Shown here: in pieces, positions 1-11,307 of the stretch
How positions within the stretch are numbered: position 1 is the stretch's first letter
How the letters are laid out: the number at the start of each line of letters is the position of its first letter
NCBI RefSeq assembly: GCF_020141465.1
Contig: NZ_JAHSPD010000001.1
Coordinates: 2,462,374 to 2,526,373, forward strand
Length of the DNA stretch: 64,000 nucleotides
Direction: 5' to 3'
Source: Roseovarius carneus
GTDB lineage: Bacteria > Pseudomonadota > Alphaproteobacteria > Rhodobacterales > Rhodobacteraceae
Position numbers and translations under genes: made by a program
The notes under the pieces: generated by a model
Database searches by the model: none
What the model was told of the DNA's origin: nothing
Seen by the model: only the letters and a program-made list of their open reading frames with translations

Positions 1-839
1 CGGCTGGAGCCTGCGACGCCGACCAAACCGCACAGAAGCGTATCGGTGCCCACGACCACATTATGCGCGACCATCACCAATGTATCGATCTTCGTGCGAT
101 CCCCGATGATCGTGTCACGAATCGTGCCGCGATCAATCGCGGCATTGGCGCCGATCTCCACATCATCGCCGATCCGCACAGAACCCAGCGAATGGATGCG
201 TGCATAGCTTTGCGCCGCAGCATCCCCCTGATCCCCGAGGCTTGCGCGGGCATGCTCCACCTGCGACGGCTCGGGTGTCACGAAGCTGAACCCGTCGCCG
301 CCCAGAACCGCGCCGGGATTGATGATTACGCGCGCACCGATCTTCACACGGGCCGCGATCCGCACGCCTTCGCGGATAAGACAGTCCTCAGCGATCCGCG
401 CATCCGCACCGATGCTGACCTGCGGTCCGATGCGGCAGCCCGCGCCGATCTCGGCACCTGCCCCAATCACGCTGAGCGGGCCGATATGGACGCCCGCCGC
501 GAGTTTGGCCTCGGGGTGAATAACCGCCGTGGGGTGAACACCATCGCCCCAGCCCTCGCCGATATCCATCATCGCGGTGAGATGGGACATCGCATAGCGC
601 GGGCGCGGCGCGATGATCGCCGCCTCCAGCCCGAGCGCCTGCCAATCCGCCCCCTCCCAAAGCATCGCCGCACGTGCAGCGCCCTGCCCCAGCGCTTCCG
701 CATAGGCGGGCTTGGTAGCCAGTGCGAGATCTGTGGCGCTTGCATCCTGAGGTTCGGCCAGAGCCGTTATCTCAATATCTAAAGCGCCCAGAGCTTTCGC
801 CCCGAGCGCCTCGGCAATCTGCTTTACTGTATAGGCCAT
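1..839 (-). CDS. lpxD: UDP-3-O-acylglucosamine N-acyltransferase, partial (C-terminus outside window)
   Basis: Third step of lipid A synthesis: adds the N-linked 3-hydroxyacyl chain to UDP-3-O-acyl-glucosamine in the cytoplasm. The frame is open from an ATG at 839 to the window edge, so about 280 N-terminal codons are present. Residues 1-100 form the uridine-binding domain (starts MAYTVKQIAEALGAK). After that come hexapeptide repeats of the left-handed beta helix (for example IGAGAEIGAGCRIGP and AAIDRGTI). The D-R-G-T motif and the glycine-rich GGDGFSFV loop are typical of LpxD. It starts 28 bases downstream of the L,D-transpeptidase stop, so the two probably share a transcript. Unusually it is not in the fabZ-lpxA-lpxB cluster that occupies the other end of this window. 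Confidence 0.93.
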   Translation of the reverse strand, partial: MAYTVKQIAEALGAKALGALDIEITALAEPQDASATDLALATKPAYAEALGQGAARAAMLWEGADWQALGLEAAIIAPRPRYAMSHLTAMMDIGEGWGDGVHPTAVIHPEAKLAAGVHIGPLSVIGAGAEIGAGCRIGPQVSIGADARIAEDCLIREGVRIAARVKIGARVIINPGAVLGGDGFSFVTPEPSQVEHARASLGDQGDAAAQSYARIHSLGSVRIGDDVEIGANAAIDRGTIRDTIIGDRTKIDTLVMVAHNVVVGTDTLLCGLVGVAGSS

Positions 840-867
840 CTGATCACCCCCGCGTTACGGGGGATAT

Positions 868-2493
868 TTAGCCCTGTTGCGCGGTCAGCGAAACCCCTGC
901 TTCGCGCAACGCATCCCAGATACGGCCATCGCGGCCATAGATATCGGGGCGATATTGCGTGTGACCCTTGGCCGAGGTGAAGGCCGTGCGATACATGATA
1001 TGCACCGGCACCTTCTTATCGAGATCCACGCGGGTCTGGCGTTTGCTGTCCAGAATGGTGTGGAAGAAGGTCTTTGGGTCCACCTCTTGCTTGGCAAGAA
1101 GGGCGTAGGCAAATTCAAACGGGTCGGCCAGACGGATGCAGCCATGGCTATAGGCGCGCACCTCGCGGCTGAAGAGGTTTTTGGCAGGCGTGTCATGCAG
1201 ATAGATGTTGTAGCGGTTAGGGAACATGAACTTCACCAGACCCAGCGCATTGCTGTTCGACGGCGGCTGCTTGAGGTTGAAGGGGAAGGTCCGCGCGGTG
1301 TAGGCGCTGAAATTGACATTGGCCCGGCTCACCTGCTGTCCACGTGCATTATAGAGCTTGAGATGGCTCACCGCGTTGCGGTTGCGCTGCATCTGCGGAA
1401 GGTATTCGCCCACGGCGATGGAGCGCGGCACGTTCCAAACCGGGTTGATCTCCATGTAATCCATCTCGTCCGAGAATTCCGGGCTACGGCGTTTGTCCGT
1501 GTTCTTGCCAACAACGGCGCGGGTCTCGAACGTGACCTGACCATCATCGTAGATGCGGGTAGAGAAATCGGCGAGGTTCACTTTGATGTGGCGCTTGCCG
1601 AGGGGCATGTTCATCCACCGCTCACGCTCCATCGCAACCATGATCATCGCCAGACGGTCCTCAGGTCCTTTGTTGATTTCCGTGATCGTCGACGCGCCCG
1701 CCGTGCCATCGGCGACAAGCCCGTGGGCAGCCTGGAACTCTTGCACGGCCTGTTGCAACGGCGTGTCATAGACATTGGTGGCGCTGCGCTTGAGATATCC
1801 CATCGCCGTCAGGCGGTTGCGCAGAGCGACGACCGCAGCCCCGGTCGCCCCCGGTGCAAGCGTCGTGGCAGGCACTGTGCCCCCCCATCCGCCCGCGCTC
1901 ATCTGAAGTTCAAGGCGGGTCTTTTCCTTCATCAGCCGCGCATATTCGGCTGATTTAGGTGGCAGGGCGCGGAAAAAGCCGCGCGGGTCGCTTTTGGCGA
2001 AGTTAACCAGATAAGAGGTCGGCTCACGCAGGGGCACGTCACGCACCAGATCCTTGTCGATCTTCGAAGGGGTCAGCATCCCGGTCTGCATGTCGCGCGC
2101 GAGGCGCAGGAAGGTGCGCGACATCGCCACCTCCACCTTGCCCAGATCCCGCGGCGTCCGGGCCGCTTTCATCTGCGCCATCAGCGCCTCGGCGCCGTAT
2201 CGCTCTATCGGGAGGCCATGGGCGGTGGAGTTGTTGATCGCTTGCATCAAGGCCTGACGGCGCTTGCGATCCTCATCCGAAGCAGAGGTCCAGATACCCT
2301 GATAATTGTTGGCGCGATAAAACTCGGACAGGACGTCGTCACGGGAGGCTGCTTCGGCCACGGCCTGTTTGAAGGCTGTCACCTCGGCGCGCGCATCCTG
2401 CGGTGCGGCAAAAACCATGATGAGCGCCATCAGTATGGGCGCAACGGCAACCATGACAAAACGTAGACTCTTGAACGAAGGTGCCGGATGCAT
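868..2493 (-). CDS. L,D-transpeptidase, YcbB/LdtD type
   Basis: Periplasmic peptidoglycan enzyme that makes 3-3 cross-links between diaminopimelate residues. The 541-aa protein begins with a signal peptide ending near ..APQDARA. A YcbB scaffold region follows, then a PG_binding_1 domain around residues 215-280 (LRNRLTAMGYL...VADGTAGAS). A YkuD catalytic domain carries the nucleophile motif SHGCIRL near residue 450. Order and length match the YcbB family (E. coli LdtD is about 615 aa). An AAGGGGGAC ribosome-binding site precedes the ATG. It leads into lpxD and is divergent from a second murein-related gene (DUF882), so this corner is devoted to the cell wall. The precise cross-linking activity is inferred from family. 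Confidence 0.92.
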   Translation of the reverse strand: MHPAPSFKSLRFVMVAVAPILMALIMVFAAPQDARAEVTAFKQAVAEAASRDDVLSEFYRANNYQGIWTSASDEDRKRRQALMQAINNSTAHGLPIERYGAEALMAQMKAARTPRDLGKVEVAMSRTFLRLARDMQTGMLTPSKIDKDLVRDVPLREPTSYLVNFAKSDPRGFFRALPPKSAEYARLMKEKTRLELQMSAGGWGGTVPATTLAPGATGAAVVALRNRLTAMGYLKRSATNVYDTPLQQAVQEFQAAHGLVADGTAGASTITEINKGPEDRLAMIMVAMERERWMNMPLGKRHIKVNLADFSTRIYDDGQVTFETRAVVGKNTDKRRSPEFSDEMDYMEINPVWNVPRSIAVGEYLPQMQRNRNAVSHLKLYNARGQQVSRANVNFSAYTARTFPFNLKQPPSNSNALGLVKFMFPNRYNIYLHDTPAKNLFSREVRAYSHGCIRLADPFEFAYALLAKQEVDPKTFFHTILDSKRQTRVDLDKKVPVHIMYRTAFTSAKGHTQYRPDIYGRDGRIWDALREAGVSLTAQQG

Positions 2494-2833
2494 TGCGTCC
2501 CCCTTGCAGCAAATTGGATATACGGCTCCCGAAGGCCGTAGAGTTCACGATGCTAAACTGCGGATTTATGTCCAATCACATTGCGGTAATTCACCCATTT
2601 TGCGTTTGATTGCGGCCATTTCGCAGCACCACACAGCACCAGATTGTGGATTCAGCCACGCTCGCAATAAATTGCGCGGGTTTTCGCCGAAAGGCCTTGC
2701 CGAGACAAAAAAGACCTAAACACAGACTTGGTTAGCGATTCTTTATGTGTCATAAGGCAGACTGCATCTGGGGATGACATGAAAAGCACCGTAAATTGCG
2801 GGCATAAATAGTGACGGACAGGCGCAGAGTGAT
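2494..2833. other. Divergent intergenic region between L,D-transpeptidase and DUF882 genes
   Basis: A 340-base AT-richer gap that must hold two outward promoters. A short inverted repeat, TACGGC-N8-GCCGTA at 2521-2540, lies about 28 bases upstream of the transpeptidase start. The sequence 2580-2630 repeats ATTGCGG/TTTGCG several times. I see no convincing open reading frame, RNA gene or clear sigma-70 promoter pair. Confidence 0.5.
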
Positions 2834-3400
2834 ATGATGGATTCAAAGAACGGCGTGACGCGACGCACCCTATTGCGCGCTTTCGCGGCAACGGCTCTTG
2901 TAGCCGCCCCTACTTACTCCAATGCAACAGGCTTTCTGCGCGGCGCAGGCGACATTCGCCGCCTCAAAATGGTCTCCACCCGCACAGGTGAGAAGATCGA
3001 CACGATCTACTGGATCGAAGGCGAGTATATTAAAGACGCCGTTAACGAAATTTCCGTCTTCATGCGCGACTGGCGCAGCGATTCCGTCAAGAACATGGAT
3101 ACACGCGCAATTGATATCTGGGCCGCGTCGCACCGCATGCTCGATACGAGCGAGCCTTATACACTTCTCTCCGGGTTTCGCAGTGCGCAGACCAATGCGA
3201 TGCTGCGCTCACGCTCGCGCGGTGTTGCCAAGAATTCCCTTCACATCAAAGGTCAGGCGGCCGATCTTCGGCTGAAGTCGCGCTCGGTCAACCAGATGGG
3301 TAAAGCGGCCGCTGCCTGCAATGCAGGCGGTGTGGGCAAATACTCCCGCTCCAACTTCGTGCATATGGATTGCGGCGTTGTCCGCGTCTGGGGCGGCTAA
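2834..3400 (+). CDS. DUF882 / MepK-like (YcbK) M15-type murein peptidase, Tat-exported
   Basis: A 188-aa protein with an N-terminal twin-arginine signal (TRRTLLRAF then a hydrophobic stretch ending near SNA). The rest matches DUF882, the peptidase M15-like family that includes E. coli MepK, a murein endopeptidase that cuts 3-3 cross-links. Likely metal ligands are visible in SLHIKGQAADLR (His and Asp, about 137-148) and FVHMDCG (His and Asp, about 175-181). The start could equally be the ATG one codon later. Placement divergent from an L,D-transpeptidase, which makes 3-3 cross-links, fits an opposing maker/cutter pair; that pairing is inference. A strong terminator follows. Confidence 0.86.
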   Translation: MMDSKNGVTRRTLLRAFAATALVAAPTYSNATGFLRGAGDIRRLKMVSTRTGEKIDTIYWIEGEYIKDAVNEISVFMRDWRSDSVKNMDTRAIDIWAASHRMLDTSEPYTLLSGFRSAQTNAMLRSRSRGVAKNSLHIKGQAADLRLKSRSVNQMGKAAAACNAGGVGKYSRSNFVHMDCGVVRVWGG

Positions 3401-3427
3401 CCAAGCCAGCTTGTTGAGCTAATCCAC

Positions 3428-3463
3428 AAAAAAACCCGCGAAGCTAAGCTTGGCGGGTTTTTT
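3428..3463. terminator. Bidirectional rho-independent terminator
   Basis: AAAAAACCCGC and GCGGGTTTTTT arms around a short loop give a stem flanked by A and T tracts on both sides. It lies between the convergent DUF882 gene and lipA and can serve both. Confidence 0.85.
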
Positions 3464-3497
3464 GCTGTGGTGTTTGTAGAATACGCCAGCGGGTGGC

Positions 3498-4445
3498 TCA
3501 GCCAAGCTTGGCCTGCCGCGCGGTCCGCAGGCGGGCAAAATCATCGCCCGCATGATAAGACGACCGTGTGAGCGGCGTGGCAGACACCATCAAGAAGCCT
3601 TTGCCATAAGCTGCCTTCTCATAGGCTGCGAATTCCTCAGGAGTGACGAAGCGATCAAGCGCATGATGCTTGGGCGTGGGTTGCAGGTATTGCCCGATGG
3701 TTAGAAAATCGATCCCCGCCGCGCGCATGTCGTCCATCACCTGATGCACCGCTTGGCGATCCTCGCCAAGGCCAACCATGATACCGGATTTGGTGAACAT
3801 CATCGGGTCGATTTCCTTCACGCGCTGCAAAAGACGCAAGGAATGGAAATAGCGCGCGCCCGGACGGACCTCGGGATAGAGGCCCGGCACCGTCTCAAGG
3901 TTGTGGTTGAACACATCGGGGCGTGCGGCCACGACCGTCTCGACCACAGCCGGATCGCAATGCAGGAAATCCGGCGTCAGAATCTCGATCGTGGTCTTCG
4001 GGCTACGGTGGCGGATGGCGCGGATGGTCTGGGCGAAGTGATCCGCGCCACCATCTTTGATATCGTCGCGGTCCACCGAGGTGACTACCACATGGTTCAG
4101 CCCCAGTTTCTGCACAGCATCAGCAACGCGGCCCGGCTCAAACGCATCAAGCCCCTCGGGTGGCTTGCCTGTCGCGATGTTGCAAAACGAACAGGCCCGC
4201 GTGCAAACATCGCCCATAATCATCATGGTGGCGTGACCTTGGCTCCAGCATTCGCCCACATTGGGGCAGCCCGCCTCTTCGCACACCGTGACCAGCTTGT
4301 TTTCACGCATGATCCGGCTGGTATCTTCATAGCCTTTACCACCGGGCGCTTTGACGCGAATCCAGGCGGGTTTCTTGGGTTGAGCATTGTCCGGACGGCG
4401 CGCCTTTTCAGGGTGGCGCTGCTCTGGGATCTTGAGGTCTCGCAC
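3498..4445 (-). CDS. lipA: Lipoyl synthase
   Basis: Radical SAM enzyme that inserts two sulfur atoms into protein-bound octanoyl groups to make lipoate for 2-oxoacid dehydrogenases and the glycine cleavage system. The 315-aa protein has both diagnostic cysteine sets: the auxiliary cluster motif [12 protein letters not shown] and the radical SAM motif CTRACSFC. The C-terminal [10 protein letters not shown] provides the conserved serine region. The start is GTG at 4445, preceded by a good GGGGAA ribosome-binding site; a longer frame is not supported. It stands alone here, about 180 bases from oxyR, which reads the same way. Confidence 0.97.
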   Translation of the reverse strand: MRDLKIPEQRHPEKARRPDNAQPKKPAWIRVKAPGGKGYEDTSRIMRENKLVTVCEEAGCPNVGECWSQGHATMMIMGDVCTRACSFCNIATGKPPEGLDAFEPGRVADAVQKLGLNHVVVTSVDRDDIKDGGADHFAQTIRAIRHRSPKTTIEILTPDFLHCDPAVVETVVAARPDVFNHNLETVPGLYPEVRPGARYFHSLRLLQRVKEIDPMMFTKSGIMVGLGEDRQAVHQVMDDMRAAGIDFLTIGQYLQPTPKHHALDRFVTPEEFAAYEKAAYGKGFLMVSATPLTRSSYHAGDDFARLRTARQAKLG

Positions 4446-4629
4446 GAATTATTCCCCGCGAATGGTTTGGTAACTCTTTGTAACGATAAGCATAGGCGGG
4501 GAAAAGTGCCAGTGTTGCAAGTCTGCTATGTGGTCTTGCGTTGCGTTATGAGTGCTCCCGCCCGGGCGGTTTCGGCCGCTCAGTTGTGTTGCCCTCTGGG
4601 CGATGAGTGTCAGTGTCCGGCCCGCCGCC

Positions 4630-5604
4630 CTACCCGGCGGCGGGTCGCGATTTATCGGTGTCGCGTTGCCTGAACGCATCACCGTTCCGCATCTCGCCTA
4701 CCAAAGCGCCCCCGACACGGGCCAAAACACGCCCCAGATCCGTGAACCACCCGGCCTCCGGCGTGGCGGCCCGGCGCACGAGCACAATTTGGCGGCTTGG
4801 CTCCGGGCTTGCAAACCGCGCAAGCTGCATATCCGGCGCACCGCGGGTCTCCGTGCGCGCGGCAAGCTCCGGCATCAAGGTCAGGCCAAATCCCGCAGCG
4901 ACCAAACGCGTGAGTGTCGCAAGAGACGAGGCGCCCATATCAATCTGCGCGTGCCCCCTGCCCCGACCGCACAGATCAAGCGCCTGATCGGTTAGACAAT
5001 GCCCATCCTCCAAAAGCAAAAGCTGCGCCCCGCCCAGCCCATCCGGGCGCAACGCCTCAACGCTCGCGCCCAATGCGGCCAGCCGGGCCGTGCTGCCCGC
5101 GAGCAAAAACCGGTCTTCAAAAAGCGGCACAGCGCGCAGCCCCTCATCCTCCACCGGCAGCGCCATCACCGCCGCATCAAGGCTACCCTCGGCAAGACCC
5201 GCGACCAAGCGGTCGGTTTTGCCCTCCTGCACATGCACATCCATGTTGATGTCAAAACTGCGCAGCGCCTCCAGCGTGCCGGGCAGGATATAGGGCGCAA
5301 TCGTGGGAATGATCCCGAGGCGCAGACGGCCCGCGCGCCCACCTTGCCAGCGGGCAGTTTCCTCAAGGCTGCGCATCTCGGCGTCGATCCGTTCTGCATG
5401 GTCAAGGATGAGGCGGCCAAAGGGGGTGAGAATCACATCACGGCTGCGCCGTTCCACTAATGCCTGCCCAAGCTGCGCCTCCATCTCGCGGATTTGCACC
5501 GAAAGTGCAGGTTGTGAGATATTCACCGTCGCGGCGGCGCGGCCAAAATGGCGTTGGGCCGCAAGGGCGCGGAAATAGCGGAGTTGTCGCAGAGTGATGT
5601 TCAT
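4630..5604 (-). CDS. oxyR: Hydrogen peroxide sensor, LysR-type regulator OxyR
   Basis: Cytoplasmic LysR regulator that senses peroxide by disulfide formation and activates catalase and other defence genes. The 324-aa protein has an N-terminal winged helix-turn-helix (residues about 1-65, FGRAAATVNISQPALSVQIR) and a substrate-binding-like effector domain. Two cysteines at about 203 and 212 lie in LLLEDGHCLTDQALDLC. Their spacing of nine and context match the redox pair Cys199/Cys208 of E. coli OxyR, so this is a true OxyR rather than a generic LysR. It is divergent from katG, its classic target. A dyad in the shared promoter is the likely operator. The C-terminus is extended by a polar tail. 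Confidence 0.95.
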   Translation of the reverse strand: MNITLRQLRYFRALAAQRHFGRAAATVNISQPALSVQIREMEAQLGQALVERRSRDVILTPFGRLILDHAERIDAEMRSLEETARWQGGRAGRLRLGIIPTIAPYILPGTLEALRSFDINMDVHVQEGKTDRLVAGLAEGSLDAAVMALPVEDEGLRAVPLFEDRFLLAGSTARLAALGASVEALRPDGLGGAQLLLLEDGHCLTDQALDLCGRGRGHAQIDMGASSLATLTRLVAAGFGLTLMPELAARTETRGAPDMQLARFASPEPSRQIVLVRRAATPEAGWFTDLGRVLARVGGALVGEMRNGDAFRQRDTDKSRPAAG

Positions 5605-5645
5605 AATCCAAGGTTATTGCATTACAAAGAAACTGCAATTGGATT
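5605..5645. promoter_or_regulatory. Candidate OxyR operator in the oxyR-katG intergenic region
   Basis: An outer inverted repeat AATCCAA (5605-5611) / TTGGATT (5639-5645) and an inner one ATTGCA (5616-5621) / TGCAAT (5634-5639) lie directly upstream of the oxyR start, inside the 149-base divergent promoter. Length and dyad symmetry suit a LysR tetramer site. Binding by OxyR is inferred from gene order. Confidence 0.6.
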
Positions 5646-5657
5646 TTATCGCGCTAG

Positions 5658-7943
<2,286 letters not shown>

Positions 7944-7964
7944 GCCATCCGCCGCTAAAACGAG

Positions 7965-7994
7965 AGCGCCCCGGAAGATATCCGGGGCGCTTTT
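7965..7994 (+). terminator. Rho-independent terminator of katG
   Basis: Perfect 11-base arms AGCGCCCCGGA / TCCGGGGCGCT separated by AGATA and followed by TTTT, 22 bases after the katG stop. Confidence 0.9.
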
Positions 7995-8011
7995 CATTTG
8001 AGTATTTGGAC

Positions 8012-8062
8012 TAAAGCGTTTCGCCTTAAACTTGAGGCACTCAATTGAGGCGAAACGCTTTA
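8012..8062. repeat. Large perfect inverted repeat (dispersed cruciform element, copy 1)
   Basis: Arms TAAAGCGTTTCGCCT (8012-8026) and AGGCGAAACGCTTTA (8048-8062) pair perfectly over 15 bases. The 21-base interval holds a second small stem TTGAG/CTCAA. It sits between convergent katG and the DUF6456 gene, after katG already has its own terminator. Related arms occur at 46336-46450 and 53345-53365, so this looks like a REP-like dispersed element. Confidence 0.75.
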
Positions 8063-8077
8063 AGAAGAAGACGGGGC

Positions 8078-9205
8078 TCAGCCCATCATGCCGCCTGCTT
8101 CACCCAGCTCCATATAATGTCGCTTGAGCCGTTGGAGCGCTATGCGCAGCACGATTTTGCCGGAGCGCGCGGACCAGCCCATGCGTTGTTCCGCGCGCTC
8201 CAGCCCCTCCAGATGACAACAGCAGCGCAAGGCGATGTCGCCCAAACCCGGGCCCAGATCGGCGAGTGCGCCTTCGACGCGTTGGCGCGCCGCTTCGGCC
8301 CCGCGGGCGGGTGCGCGCGATTTGGGCGCGCTGCGGTCTGAGGTGGTCAGAAAACGGTCCCAGTCTTGGGTGACGCGCGGGCCCATATGCGACAGCTCAA
8401 AGTCTTCGCGCAGACGTTCACCCGCGCGCACCAGATCATCGGTGATAAAGCGCGTGCCATCGCGGCCCTTGCGGCGAGCCAGCGCGATAAGGGGCGAGTC
8501 GGCCATGCCATAGCGCATCTGGCGGCCCGTCTCAGGGCTCGCATCATCCGCATCCTGCCATGTCTCGGGTCCGTCAAACCCGGTCTGCGCCTCGGCAAAG
8601 CCGGAAGCACGGTTCTCCGCCTCGGCCAGCATACGCGACAGGGCGCTGCGCCCCGCCTTGGTGATCCGGTAGCGTGAAATGCGGCCCGGTGCATCGCAGG
8701 TGATCCAACCCTTGAGGGCCATCGCCTCGGCCACAGCGCGGTCCACCACCGCGGTGCGCGTAGGCTCGGCTGCCGCGCCGTCACGCACCACAACGGCCTT
8801 GTCCATCTGCGCGGCAACGGCCAGAACCGCCCCCGTCTCGCATAACCGGCGCAGAATGCGCTGCCCATCGGCTTTTAGCCGGGCCTCGGTGACATGTGCG
8901 ATATCGGTCTCGGGTACAGTTGTGGTCATGGTGTTCTCCTTGGATGGAGAACCGGCAGGTATGTTCAGCTTCGCCGCGCGGGACGTGGCAAGATTACGCA
9001 AGGCCTCATCGACAAGAGTATCGTCGCGGCGTTCCTCAAAGGTGCGGATACGGCGCAGCACTGTCGAGGCATGAGTGCCCGATTGGCGGGCAAGCTCACG
9101 AATTGAGGAGCCACGCTCGGTGTGCATCAGATAGAGCCGGGCCGCATCAGGAACCCAGGCCGGAACGCTCAGCGCGTCCATGTTATGGCGACCTTGATTG
9201 CCCAT
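8078..9205 (-). CDS. Helix-turn-helix protein with C-terminal DUF6456 domain
   Basis: A 375-aa alphaproteobacterial protein. The N-terminus has a helix-turn-helix (about residues 33-58, SIRELARQSGTHASTVLRRI), then a variable linker and a winged-helix-like middle (RYRITKAGRSALSRML). The C-terminal 140 or so residues match DUF6456, with the recognisable DSPLIALARRKG and GERLREDFE segments. The family is widespread in alphaproteobacteria and its role is not settled; DNA binding is inferred from the two HTH-like regions. The start at 9205 has an AGAGGAT-like site; an ATG eight codons later is possible. It stands alone, with its 3' end facing katG. Confidence 0.78.
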   Translation of the reverse strand: MGNQGRHNMDALSVPAWVPDAARLYLMHTERGSSIRELARQSGTHASTVLRRIRTFEERRDDTLVDEALRNLATSRAAKLNIPAGSPSKENTMTTTVPETDIAHVTEARLKADGQRILRRLCETGAVLAVAAQMDKAVVVRDGAAAEPTRTAVVDRAVAEAMALKGWITCDAPGRISRYRITKAGRSALSRMLAEAENRASGFAEAQTGFDGPETWQDADDASPETGRQMRYGMADSPLIALARRKGRDGTRFITDDLVRAGERLREDFELSHMGPRVTQDWDRFLTTSDRSAPKSRAPARGAEAARQRVEGALADLGPGLGDIALRCCCHLEGLERAEQRMGWSARSGKIVLRIALQRLKRHYMELGEAGGMMG

Positions 9206-9462
9206 CCGCCATCCTCTTTCTTCCCATCGACGGATCTGCGCCCCAACGCTACGTAATCCAACGCGTTATCCACAGATTTATACACGCGCCGACACAACCT
9301 ATGAGTGAACACGTTACCGGTTCGTTAATTGTTTCCGTGTTGTCAATCTTTGTTTCCAAAACGTAAACAATTGGAGAAGGTGCCGCGCGCTGCATCCCTG
9401 CTTTGCGCAACACCCTCCTGAGCTGTGCTTGAAGTCATGCACTCAGAAAACAGGAGACAAAT

Positions 9463-9753
9463 ATGCAAGAGACATTGAACAGTTTGAACGGCCTGCGCCG
9501 CCCACGCCTATTGATCCGCGCCGCGCGGATTGGGGCGTCGCATTACAATCGCGACATGTGTTTACGGGGGCATTTTGGCTATGGGGCATTGCCGCGCAGC
9601 ACACAGGCCCTGTCACGACTGGTAGATATGGAGGCGGCGCTGGAAGACCAGCGCCGCATCAAAGGGGCGGGATACTCGGTATCACGCCATGTGAATGTGC
9701 TCATCGCGATGATGGGCGAGGCGCGCATCCTGCGCGCGGCCCTCGCCGCCTGA
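9463..9753 (+). CDS. DUF6477 family protein
   Basis: A 96-aa basic protein that matches DUF6477, a small family restricted to Rhodobacterales. Visible signature: LRRPRLLIRAARIGASHYNR near the start and YSVSRHVNVLIAMMGEARIL at the end. No signal peptide or membrane segment is evident, so it is probably cytoplasmic. The preceding 250 bases hold AT-rich promoter-like sequence. It ends ten bases before the convergent stop of the MttB-like gene. Function unknown. Confidence 0.78.
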   Translation: MQETLNSLNGLRRPRLLIRAARIGASHYNRDMCLRGHFGYGALPRSTQALSRLVDMEAALEDQRRIKGAGYSVSRHVNVLIAMMGEARILRAALAA

Positions 9754-9762
9754 GCGCACCCT

Positions 9763-11307
9763 TCAAACGAAAGCGTCGGGCATGGAGGCCTTTTTGTTGG
9801 CGATATAGGCCTCCAGCGCCTCGGCGATGGCCGGGTCAAGCGCCGGTTGCTGGTAGGTGTCCAGCATCCGGTGCATCCGCCGGTTGGCAAGGGTCATCGT
9901 GTCGCGCGCGCCCTCGTCCTCCCATGTCTCGAAGGGTTTGTAATCGAGCAGGTCTGAGCGCCAGAAGGCAGATTTGAAATTCGCCTGCGTATGCTCGCAC
10001 CCAAGGTAATGCCCACCGGGGCCAACCTCGCGAATGGCCTCCATCGCCTGTGCGTTTTCATCATGGCTGATGCCGCGCGCCAGATGATGCAATACGCCCA
10101 GCTGATCCGCATCCATCACAAATTTCTCGAAGCTGGAGACAAGGCCACCTTCAAGCCAGCCGCAGGAATGGAGCATGAAGTTCACGCCCCCCAAGAGCAC
10201 CGCGTTATGGGTGTGAGCCGTCTCATACGCCGCCTGCGCATCGGGGAGTTTCGATCCGCAAAGCCCGCCACCCGAGCGATAGGGAAGCCCCATCCGGCGG
10301 GCAAGCTGCCCCGCGCCGTAGAGGATATGGCTGGCCTCGGGTGTGCCAAAGGTGGGGGCACCGGAGTTCATGTCAATCGAGGTCACAAACGCGCCGAAAA
10401 TCACAGGCGCGCCGGGGCGAATGAGCTGGCTATAGGCCACGCCCGCCAGAACCTCGGCCAGCACTTGGGTCAATGTCCCGGTGACCGATACGGGCGCCAT
10501 GGCCCCGCCCACGATAAAGGGCGAGATGATGCAAGCCTGACCCGCCTCGGCATAGACCTCAAGCGCGCCCATCATCACATCATCAAAGGTGAGCGGCGAG
10601 TTAATGTTGATGAGCGAAGTCATCACCGCGTTGTTTTGCACAAACTCCTTGCCGAAAAGGATATCGCACATCTCGACGCTATCCTGTGCGCGGCTTGGCT
10701 CGGTGACCGATCCCATGAAGGGCTTGTCCGAGAGGGTCATATGGGCGTGCAGCATATCAAGATGGCGCTTGTTCACAGCCACGTCTGTCGGCTCGCAGAC
10801 CGTGCCGCCCGAATGGTGCAGCCATTTGGACATATAGCCCAGCTTCACGAATTTGCGGAAATCCTCCATCGTGGCATAGCGTCGCCCACCTTCCATATCG
10901 CGCACGAAGGGCGGCCCGTAGACGGGCGCACAAACGAGCGTCTTGCCGCCAATCTCGACATTGCGCTCAGGGTTGCGGGCGTGTTGGATATAGCTGGAGG
11001 GCGCGGTTTTGCACAGCTGCCGGGCAAGGCCCTTGGGGATGCGCACCCGTTCGCCATCTATCTCAGCGCCTGCCTGACGCCACCGCTCAAGAGCGGCGGG
11101 GTTGTTCACGAAATTCACGCCAATCTCTTCGAGCACGATCTCGGCGTTGGCCTCGATGATCTCAAGCGCCTCTTCGGTCAGCACCTCGAAATTGGGGATG
11201 TTGCGCTCGATATATTTGGCGGTCTCGACGCTGACGGCGGTGCGCTCGGCACGGCGGGCAGCACCTCCGCCCCCTCTGGCGCGGCGCGGTGCGATTGTTT
11301 CGGCCAT
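9763..11307 (-). CDS. MttB-family (trimethylamine methyltransferase-like) protein, non-pyrrolysine type
   Basis: A 514-aa member of the MttB/COG5598 superfamily, TIM-barrel enzymes that move methyl groups from quaternary or tertiary amines to a corrinoid protein. Archaeal MttB reads an in-frame amber as pyrrolysine; here the frame is uninterrupted, so this is the non-Pyl branch, which includes glycine betaine methyltransferase MtgB. Recognisable segments are VLEEIGVNF near the N-terminus and HTHNAVLLGGVNFMLHSCGW. The start is the ATG at 11307 behind GAGGGTATC; the upstream 210 bases in frame are intergenic. No corrinoid protein gene is adjacent. The substrate is unknown; marine roseobacters carry many such paralogues. 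Confidence 0.85.
   Translation of the reverse strand: MAETIAPRRARGGGGAARRAERTAVSVETAKYIERNIPNFEVLTEEALEIIEANAEIVLEEIGVNFVNNPAALERWRQAGAEIDGERVRIPKGLARQLCKTAPSSYIQHARNPERNVEIGGKTLVCAPVYGPPFVRDMEGGRRYATMEDFRKFVKLGYMSKWLHHSGGTVCEPTDVAVNKRHLDMLHAHMTLSDKPFMGSVTEPSRAQDSVEMCDILFGKEFVQNNAVMTSLININSPLTFDDVMMGALEVYAEAGQACIISPFIVGGAMAPVSVTGTLTQVLAEVLAGVAYSQLIRPGAPVIFGAFVTSIDMNSGAPTFGTPEASHILYGAGQLARRMGLPYRSGGGLCGSKLPDAQAAYETAHTHNAVLLGGVNFMLHSCGWLEGGLVSSFEKFVMDADQLGVLHHLARGISHDENAQAMEAIREVGPGGHYLGCEHTQANFKSAFWRSDLLDYKPFETWEDEGARDTMTLANRRMHRMLDTYQQPALDPAIAEALEAYIANKKASMPDAFV

Noticed and set aside
2652..2891. 79-codon minus-strand frame upstream of the DUF882 gene
   Set aside because: Covers the divergent promoter region and the start of DUF882; no motif.
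4449..4682. 77-codon minus-strand open frame between oxyR and lipA
   Set aside because: Overlaps the end of oxyR, has no good ribosome-binding site and low-complexity content; no family resemblance.
9763..11307. Possible pyrrolysine (amber) codon in the MttB-like gene
   Set aside because: The frame has no internal TAG; it is the non-pyrrolysine branch.
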